A DNA stretch of 64,000 nt. Source: Hanleya hanleyi (lineage: Eukaryota > Mollusca > Polyplacophora > Lepidopleurida > Hanleyidae). A model generated the notes under the pieces. That model was not told where the DNA came from. It was given only the letters and a program-made list of their open reading frames with translations, and did no database searches. The DNA lies in contig JAVTVY010019644.1 of assembly GCA_036873755.1 (NCBI GenBank), positions 1 to 64,000 of the forward strand, given 5' to 3'. Made by a program: the position numbers and the translations under genes. Shown here one piece after another: positions 57,173-64,000 of the stretch (positions within the stretch are counted from its first letter, which is position 1; every line of letters starts with the position of its first letter).

Positions 57173-57679
57173 GCACCCTTCCCGACTAAAAGTGGTTTGG
57201 TCAAAGATCAAGTTGAGGGTTACGGTGCTTTGCATACTACTCACGATATAGCTGATAAATGGGGCAACAACCGATCACAATTATCTCCTAATTAGGAGAT
57301 AATAAGTCCTAATTAGGAGATAATTATCTCCTAATTAGGAGATATTAAGTCCTAATTAGGAGATAATATGTCCTAATTAGGAGATAATTATCACCTAATT
57401 AGGAGATAATTATCTCTCCTAATTAGGAGATAATAAGTCCTAATTAGGAGATAATTTTCTCCTAATTAGGAAATATTATGTCCTAATTAGGAGACAAATC
57501 TCGGAATTTTTTTTTTCACACTGGCACTAATACGCTTCCGTAGTACGGTCACCTAAACACAAAGTTAACACATCTTAATAAGGTGTCACAGTAATCAACA
57601 TTGGCTTATCATCTCCCGGACAAATTGTGCCCGTATGGTATTGTCGTCGTTGGCGTCGTCTGTCTGTCTGTCCATCTTT

Positions 57680-58960
57680 GTTGTGGACACGATATCTCAA
57701 GGAGAATTATAGTAAGGCGTTGTAAATCCATACCACGTATGCAATTAACGAAGGGTCCGAACCCTGTTGGAAGTGACCGACCTTGACCTATTTTATTAAA
57801 GTCAAATGATATTTGTTATATTTTTGAAGAATTGAATCCAGGGTCTTCAAATTAATATTGCTAGAAGCCTATACCAGTTGACTGACCTTGACATGTATGT
57901 CCAAGGTCATATACTGCTTATTATGATATATCACCAAGAAATAAGCTAGGCTTTTCCAATTAATACTATGCCCAAAAGTATATTTCATCTCACAAATAAC
58001 AGGTGGACATCTTTGAGGCATATTTAATAAGCCTGCAAATTTTCAGGAACATCCACTAAGACCTCTAGGACTAGTTGATTATCAAATTTTAATTAAAATT
58101 AACTGAAACTGGTGGAAGAATATCTCACTATTCACTCAACTAAAACTTATTCTGTTAAAATATTAACGTTATGTGTAGAATAGCTTTCTGATAAGAGAAG
58201 ACGAGTAAAGACAACGAGTTCATCAAAAGCATACATCATAGTCGACAAATTTCTCTAAAAGTTTCCGTGTTAGTCTTCCTCGAGTAGTACTCTTCCTCGA
58301 GTAGTAGGCCTACTCTTCCTCGAGTAGTACTCTTCGAGACAGTTGTTTGATTGACCGTCACAGTTGATAATGGCCGTAATGGCCGACGAACTGGCTCTCG
58401 CTTTGGATGGATGTCTATCTGGGAATTGGTTCACTGGAAGACACGATATCGTGGTCGAGTGGTGGACCCACAATGATTGGGAAAAGCTCTGAAATCTTCA
58501 ATCCGCGACATGTTGCTCTCTCAGATGTGGCTACCACGAAGGACATGGCACAGAAGTGATACCTCGATACGACCTTCGGGATACACTATTTCCTGAGATG
58601 AGCTAGGTCGCCTTAGCGAATCTCAGCCAGTGATTTAGTTGGGTGGTCATAGTACAGTTTCTGGAAATTATTTTATTCCACTAGATGTGTTCAATGACTT
58701 CCGACTACTGTTGAGTGCTGGTGATTGAGAGTCCAGCCCCAGTACTCTGCGCACCAGTAATTACGCTGCAGAAGCATGCAATCCTATGGTGGGGCGTCCG
58801 GCTAAGTCGACATCTGCTTTATTTTCTTCGGCCATTGGATTCCTTGTCTTTAACCCTACTTGGGCTGTGGGGAGGGGGGCAATTTTCGCTCCCCCCCCCC
58901 CTCCCCCGCCCCCCTGTTGGTTTCTTGCTCTTATCTCCGCATCGACAAAAAATTGAGAGC
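57680..58960. other. Intergenic after unit B
   Basis: No gene recognised. A short repeat of cttcctcgagtagtactc occurs three times at about 58275-58335. The rest has short open frames without signature. Confidence 0.5.
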
Positions 58961-59500
58961 TGAAACTCCGTGACTTTTTAGACTATCATATTGGAGTCAT
59001 TTTGAGCCTATTTTCATGACCCCCCGAGCCGAGGATCATAAATTCAAAATGGCGGCCATGTGAGGGTACCAGAAAAGTAATGTTTTCATCATATTTCTTC
59101 AAAAATTACGCAAAAATTCAGCATTGTGATTCAACGCGGTTCTATGCATTTTACTGAAACAATATGTCTTAGTATCGCCAGGAAACACCCCCTGATTCGT
59201 TCCCCTCTCTCCACTCCCCCAATAACCGTACCAAGCCTGGGGGGAGGGGAGTGGGGCAAAATGCTCCCCACCTACCAAACTTCCTGCGGCATCTGCAGAA
59301 CGGCAAAGAAATGGAGAGCTGAAACTCCGTAACGTTATCGGTTATCATATTGGGTCATTTTGAGCCTATTGGCATAACCTCACGAGCAGAGGATCATGGG
59401 TAAATTCAAAATGGCGGCCATGTGGGGTACATGTACCAGAAAAAGTGATGTTTTCGTCATATTTCTTCAACATTTTTACTTTTTTTGTATGGAAAAGTGG
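58960..59500 (+). repeat. Dispersed repeat in two direct copies
   Basis: About 58950-59115 and 59305-59480 share agagctgaaactccgt, tcattttgagcctatt and gaggatcat..taaattcaaaatggcggccatgt. Related pieces are near 14690 and, reversed, near 32110 and 32820. Confidence 0.8.
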
Positions 59501-59575
59501 GTATCATTTTATTAATTTATCATGCAGTTTTTGTGAGTTGAACCAAGATGATATATCGGGGAAATATACCATCTT

Positions 59576-59887
59576 GTGGTAACTCTATATGGGAAATTCG
59601 TGCGAGTTGTTTGCCGGTATATTTCGAGATCCTACAATAAGTCAACCACGGCAATTCTGCCGTCTCAGCTTGACATTGATTGGCATTTGGTTCACGGATA
59701 TTTAAAACTTTGCGCTAGACAGTCTTTTGATATTTCCAGTCGCTCTGCAAAAACCAGACTATTCGGCAAGAGCAATTCCATAATCTTTCGGGAGCACAAC
59801 TGTTATCACAAACCATGTCTGGACATGATACCTATGGACATTGTTTCTCTATGTCAGAATTCAGAAGGATATTGTCGCGCTGACTAG
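59576..59887 (+). other. 103-codon open frame, unassigned
   Basis: Open and Cys/His-containing near its end (EHNCYHKPCLDM), but without a known domain, splice context or second copy in the window. It could be chance or an exon of an unknown gene. Confidence 0.2.
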
Positions 59888-60400
59888 GTTTTCATGCTAC
59901 AAACGTGAACGACCACGTTCTTCATGACCGAACACGCATCTTGACCATGTCAAATGTGGTCAAAACAACCATAACATATATATCTTCAACCATACAGAGC
60001 ATGGTCGGTCACGTCTGTACCATGCGTTGTATGGTCAGAGCGACCAATACGGTTTAGTTAAATGGTCCACGTTGAATATATACACCATCGAACGAACTTT
60101 GTGTAGGAGATGGACTACTACAGTGAATCAAATTCTGACGAATTCGGCGTCGATTTAGGATTATTTATATTCTGCCCGTCGTTCTCTCGATTTTATTGAA
60201 ACATGCTGGATATGGCCCAGGGCTAAAAGTATGCGCAAAATCACTTTTGTAAAACTTGCGTATCAAAGGATTGATGACCAGAAGGATATAGCTATACGAG
60301 GGAATTGAGAAACTATGAAGCTTAGAGAGCAGTATCGGTATCTGTGGAATCGTCATAAAGATAGTACAGATATAGCAGAGACATGTTAATGCCTTAAAGA

Positions 60401-60402
<2 letters not shown>

Positions 60403-60449
<47 letters not shown>
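60403..60449 (+). repeat. (AG)n microsatellite
   Basis: About 23 AG dinucleotides. Confidence 0.97.
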
Positions 60450-60451
<2 letters not shown>

Positions 60452-61596
60452 AAAACAGTTTCTAATTATTGCGCAAGCAAGGTGATATTTGAAATGTCGG
60501 CATCATCGTCAAACACGGGTTATTTACCGTACAATAATGGAATTGGCATGGGCTATTTACAGTACAGTGGTGTGCAATATACCGTACATCGCTCAAATTG
60601 TAATGCCTTCAAATGTGAGGAATTATTCGCCTATTTCCACAATTCATCCATCTGCACAATTTTGTTTTTATCAACTGTTTAATGAGTTATCTCAGCAGTT
60701 GCTACGTCTCGTTATTTGTAAAACAGACCGAACAGAACATAAGCTATAATACATGTACGTGCCGCCAGGCGATAGAAGTGATGGCTGACTGATGCATCAA
60801 GATTGTGTAACATTGCGAAAGCATTCTGAAAGCTAAAAAGTTAAGCTTATCAAAAATAGTTATGATTATTTTACGTATAATTTGTATAAATTGGGTAATC
60901 TGACACCCCGAACTCAACTTCAGCTATTTCCGGTGTACGACGCTACAGGCTGATCATGATAAGCTATGGAATCACAGAGTGACAGCTCTAATGTTTTGTC
61001 GTTTCAGAGATAGTGTAGGGCCTATAGAAGTGGACCATAATGCCCCTTGGGGTGCTTCCTATACTCTTTAACTATAATATATTACATAAAGAAACAAAGA
61101 ATCATTAGCAGAATTCATGAAGCTGTCTGGCCTAATGGGATTATAAAAACTGGATAAAAAACTATTAGCAATTAGCTATTAATACACCAGCTACCGGATA
61201 CTGTTCAGATACGGTTGAGCAGAGACAGTATCAAGCTGAACCCTCGTGATGTGTGTCTTTTGTTTTAATCTAACGCGCATAATACTAGGAGTTCAAAAAG
61301 GGTGTGTACGGTACATGTTGTATGATATTGTACTATTTCTTTGATAGGCGTTTAGAAGTCGACGTATATAACACAAGATTATTGTATGGATAACACCAGC
61401 AATAAAGAAGTTGTTATCCATAGAATAAGCTTGTGTTAGATATTGTATTCTTTTATGTTCTTTTATAAGTATGTACGAGTACCTGTAGTTTTACCTTTAG
61501 CCTTCGGGCGGAAATGAGCAATAAAATACTATTCTATTATATTTGTTATTTTGTAACTCTCAAAAATAAAAGAATATTAATTAATGAGCTGGAACC

Positions 61597-61789
61597 TACG
61601 GAAGCGTATTAGTGCCAGTGAGAAAAAAAAAATCCCAGATTTATCTCCTAATTAGGACATATCTCCTAATTAGGAGAAAATTATCTCCTAATTAGGACTT
61701 ATTATCTCCTAATTAGGAGATAATAAGTCCTAATTAGGAGATAAATCTCAGAATTTTTTTTTTCACACTGGCACTAATACGCTTCCGTA
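61597..61789. mobile_element. 193-bp MITE with tacggaagcg ends and CTAATTAGG core
   Basis: Perfect outer inverted repeat tacggaagcgtattagtgcc / complement, then poly(A)/poly(T), then cctaattagg words. It sits inside ctggaacc-ctcgtga, which is contiguous in A and B; gaacc is duplicated on both sides. Confidence 0.88.
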
Positions 61790-61923
61790 TGAACCCTCGT
61801 GATGTGTGCGGGTTTTTTTATTCAACGCCTAAATAGATACCAGCTTTAAAAACAGCTGTGTAGTTGTTGTAAAATTGAATTTACGTATGTGGTAGAAGAC
61901 GAGCAGGCTCAGAAGAAGAGAGA

Positions 61924-61978
61924 ATGGGTGTTCTATATTTCGTACTCTTGACCGGTTTCTTGCTGCTAGCACTGTTTG
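61924..61978 (+). CDS. Protease gene C exon 1 (signal peptide)
   Basis: ATG plus 18 codons (MGVLYFVLLTGFLLLALFG), the best signal peptide of the three copies, with a GTATGT donor. Further exons are not in the window within recognisable distance; 62060-64000 contains none, so the gene either continues beyond the window or is a fragment. Confidence 0.65.
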
Positions 61979-62404
61979 GTATGTACATGTAGCATTACTA
62001 TCACGCACGTAGCCATGATTTTTGAAGGGGTTGTTTTGAGGAATTTCGAATTTCAGTTAACCCAATTCGGTTAAGTTTAAAAACTCACAGTTTGGCGTTG
62101 GATCGTCCTATGTGGATTGCACCCGAACTTCCAAATTGTGAATAGTACATCAATGTATCTGCTTCGGACATGTCGGAGATCCAAGATCTTGATGGAATTG
62201 TCCATCAATGGTTGTGGGAGGTTCCATATAAAAGTACCGTTACCTTGACAGAGTGGAAAGCAAATTATCAAAATTCGATTGGTAATCAGCGCCAAGCGAA
62301 CTAGGCAATATCATGTGGTGCATTTCATGTGTTTGTGGCGATTTAGACCGCCGAAATAATCTAATGGTATCATTTGGTAACCCATAAAATCATGGCTGAT
62401 CTTA

Positions 62405-62990
62405 GTAAGCGGGAGTCTGAATGATCGTGTGGAGCGGGAGATTGATCTTGGGGGCGTGAGACCGAGCTTGGTGAGCTTTGAGACTGATCTCGAGGCAGCA
62501 TGAAAATGATCTTAGAGAGCGTGAGACTGAGCTTGGTGAGCGGTAGACTGACCTTGGGAAATCTGAGACTGAACTTGTGGAGCGTGAGACTGATCTTGGA
62601 GAGCGTGAGACTGATCCTGTGAAGCATGAGACTGATATTGGGAGCGTGATATTGATGTAGGGGAGCATGAGACTGAACTTGAGAAGCGCGAGACTGAATT
62701 TGGGGAGCGTGAGACTGATCTTGTGGAGCGTGAGACTGAGCTTGGGGAGCGTGAGACTGAACTTGTGAGACTGAATTGGGGAGCGTGCGACTGATCTTGT
62801 GGAGCGTGAGACCGATCTTGTGGAGGGTGAGATTGGTCTTGGGGAGCGTGAGACTGAACTTGGGAGACTGGACTTGGGGAGCGTGAAACTGATCTTGTGG
62901 AGTGAGAGACTGCCCTTGGGGAGCATTAGAGTGATCCAGGGGAGCGTGAGACTGGTCTTGTGGAGCATGAGACTAAGCTTGGGATGCTTG
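62405..62990 (-). repeat. GAGCGTGAGACTGA minisatellite
   Basis: More than 20 irregular units of ggggagcgtgagactgatcttg, 20-30 bp long. The minus-strand frames (SVSRSPRS-like) are repeat artefacts. Confidence 0.9.
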
Positions 62991-63234
62991 TATGTTCATT
63001 ATATAATACATTTTTCAAAAGTGGAAGGCACGGGCACATGGATTTATAAATCTCTTATCTTAAAAATGTTCATAAAGACAAGTTTCGTATAGAGGTCAAA
63101 TAGGGCCGCTAGGGCCGCTATTCATTATATACTACATGTACTTTCAGCAGCTGCTTAAGCCTCAGCCAATCAACCGTCGACTATTTGCGGTTTTGTCTTG
63201 CCCTATTTAAATGCTATCGGTATTCGTGTCTTCT

Positions 63235-63400
63235 GTCTTGCAGAAAATTAGCCTAGTTGTATGCATACTATGATTTATTCTTTTAATTTAGTGCTAATGC
63301 TATTATATGAATTAGGTCTTTGGATTACAGGCGCGGAAATTCTTTAATGGACGGCGGCTGAATATTGAATGACGGACTAGACGCTTGCATTCCAGTAGAA
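63235..63400 (+). mobile_element. Penelope-like tail remnant
   Basis: tcttgcagaaaattagcct to ggactagacgcttgcatt matches the end of the other tails (for example 57010-57172), with deletions. Confidence 0.8.
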
Positions 63401-63689
63401 GACGTAAATTGAAGCTATTTAAAACAACTAGAAATTCTCGCCAAATACCACCGAGTCGGCTCTCGTCGATGGGACATATTTACTAATATGTATCACTTTC
63501 CGTCCAAACCGTTTATACTAATTCATTCATTTTTTTTTAAGGTTTCAAAACCCGGAAATACGAATATAGAAATTCTTCGAAAAATACCACTCAGTGTGGG
63601 ACAAGTTAATTTTTTTTTGCAGTAACCATAATATTAACAATATCAGTAGTATACAAAGGGCATTTAAGGTAGTTTTCGTGTCAGTGCGC

Positions 63690-64000
63690 ATGCACGAAAA
63701 AACCGAAAGTAATGTGCGCAGTATGACGTCTCTTCCGGTCTGTTTGAATCGGGCGTGAATCGGGCGTGACCTGGGTAGGACCGGTTGACATATATCTGTA
63801 TTCCTCCACGGTGATGCGGTCTGGCGGCGATGCGGTCTGCCTCCGCGGACAGAAAGTAGCCCCAAATGCGTGGGTTTTCGTGAGAATGTTCGGCAATCTT
63901 CAGGGGCGAGAGGGGCCCCTAGTGGACTGATTGGGTCGAGTGAGGCGTCCAAGTGAAGCGCTCCTCGAGGGCCATCCAGTAATGGGTGGGTGCATGTAAA
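63690..64000. repeat. Start of another Polinton-type terminal arm
   Basis: gtgatgcggtctggcggcgatgcggtc, cgcggacagaaagtagcccc and tgggtcgagtgagg..tc.aa.gtgaagc match 23560-23700 and the arm units at 23.9-24.5 kb. It runs off the window, so the element behind it is unknown. Confidence 0.65.

Larger units (their letters stand above)
53998..57542. mobile_element. 3.5-kb composite insertion with tacggaagcgtattagtgcc ends
   Basis: The left end tacggaagcgtattagtgcc followed by cctaattagg repeats and the right end with the complement define the insertion. Unit A has the empty site (catacggtcacc, about 23258). A candidate target duplication tacgg lies at 53993-53997 and 57544-57548. It contains several nested pieces listed separately. 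A 193-bp relative with the same ends is at 61597-61789. Confidence 0.8.
34371..57675 (+). repeat. Segmental duplication unit B (contains protease pseudogene B)
   Basis: Collinear with unit A (6366-23393) apart from B-specific blocks: two long-inverted-repeat elements (34755-37976, 38038-41582), 44220-44520, 44884-45640, a tandem expansion at 49.5-50.2 kb, and 53998-57542. It lacks A's 7516-7838, 8833-10812, the LINE, and 20757-22130. Confidence 0.93.
60950..62060 (+). repeat. Third, diverged duplication unit (C)
   Basis: Matches unit A 6650-7210: tggaatcacagagtgacagc, the cagctaccggatactgttcagatacggttgagc segment, and the exon 1 area. It carries a MITE (61597-61789) and an extra stretch at 61260-61590. 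Homology stops near 62060 in intron 1. Confidence 0.85.

Noticed and set aside
62402..62968. 188-codon Ser/Arg-rich minus-strand frame
   Set aside because: Translation of the GAGCGTGAGACTGA minisatellite; no independent coding evidence.

Overview
The window is genomic DNA from a metazoan, most likely an aquatic invertebrate. The grounds are spliced genes with GT/AG introns, degenerate Ty3/gypsy, Penelope-like and LINE retroelements, tRNA-derived SINEs, long-inverted-repeat DNA elements and a Polinton-like capsid gene cluster. Mollusc, lancelet or a similar marine group would fit; the phylum cannot be fixed by eye. There is no sign of bacterial gene organisation, and no rRNA or intact tRNA gene was seen.

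The host content is a family of secreted S1 (chymotrypsin-fold) serine protease genes in tandem on the + strand. Gene A (exons at 7073-7127, 10967-11162, 13082-13184, 14177-14333, 15422-15564, 22110-22280) joins in phase into a 274-residue pre-proprotease with signal peptide, His, Asp and GDSGGP Ser. Gene B (41857-53026) has the same six-exon plan, but a deletion removed the acceptor and the catalytic-Ser part of the last exon. A third unit, C (60950-62060), keeps promoter-side sequence and a signal-peptide exon. A and B lie in duplicated blocks (about 6.37-23.39 kb and 34.37-57.68 kb). Wherever one copy carries an insertion, the other serves as the empty site, so many mobile elements can be bounded directly.

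Layout: 0-4.5 kb, a broken gypsy element whose central pol is replaced by an antisense Penelope-like insertion. 5.6-6.4 kb, two SINE copies. 6.4-23.4 kb, duplicon A with gene A; its last intron holds a Penelope-like fragment, a multicopy gene with a FEN1-like motif, and an L1/Tx1-type LINE with a 13-bp target duplication. 23.4-34.3 kb, a Polinton-like region: six overlapping or closely spaced virion-type genes (24.9-29.0 kb), bracketed by inverted arms that include a 139-bp repeat reading as identical, followed by clusters of GGACAAC/GTTGTCC motifs. 34.4-57.7 kb, duplicon B with gene B. Within it are two 3.2-3.5 kb long-terminal-inverted-repeat elements inserted 61 bp apart in opposite orientation, which together form a giant palindrome, and a 3.5-kb composite insertion with CTAATTAGG-rich ends. 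57.7-64 kb, dispersed repeats, unit C, a minisatellite, a Penelope-like tail, and the edge of another Polinton-type terminal repeat running off the window.

The cellular genes and the mobile DNA are not functionally linked. The protease family is the probable host function. The capsid/protease cluster is a decayed viral-type module: four of its six genes carry stops or frameshifts, while two remain open.
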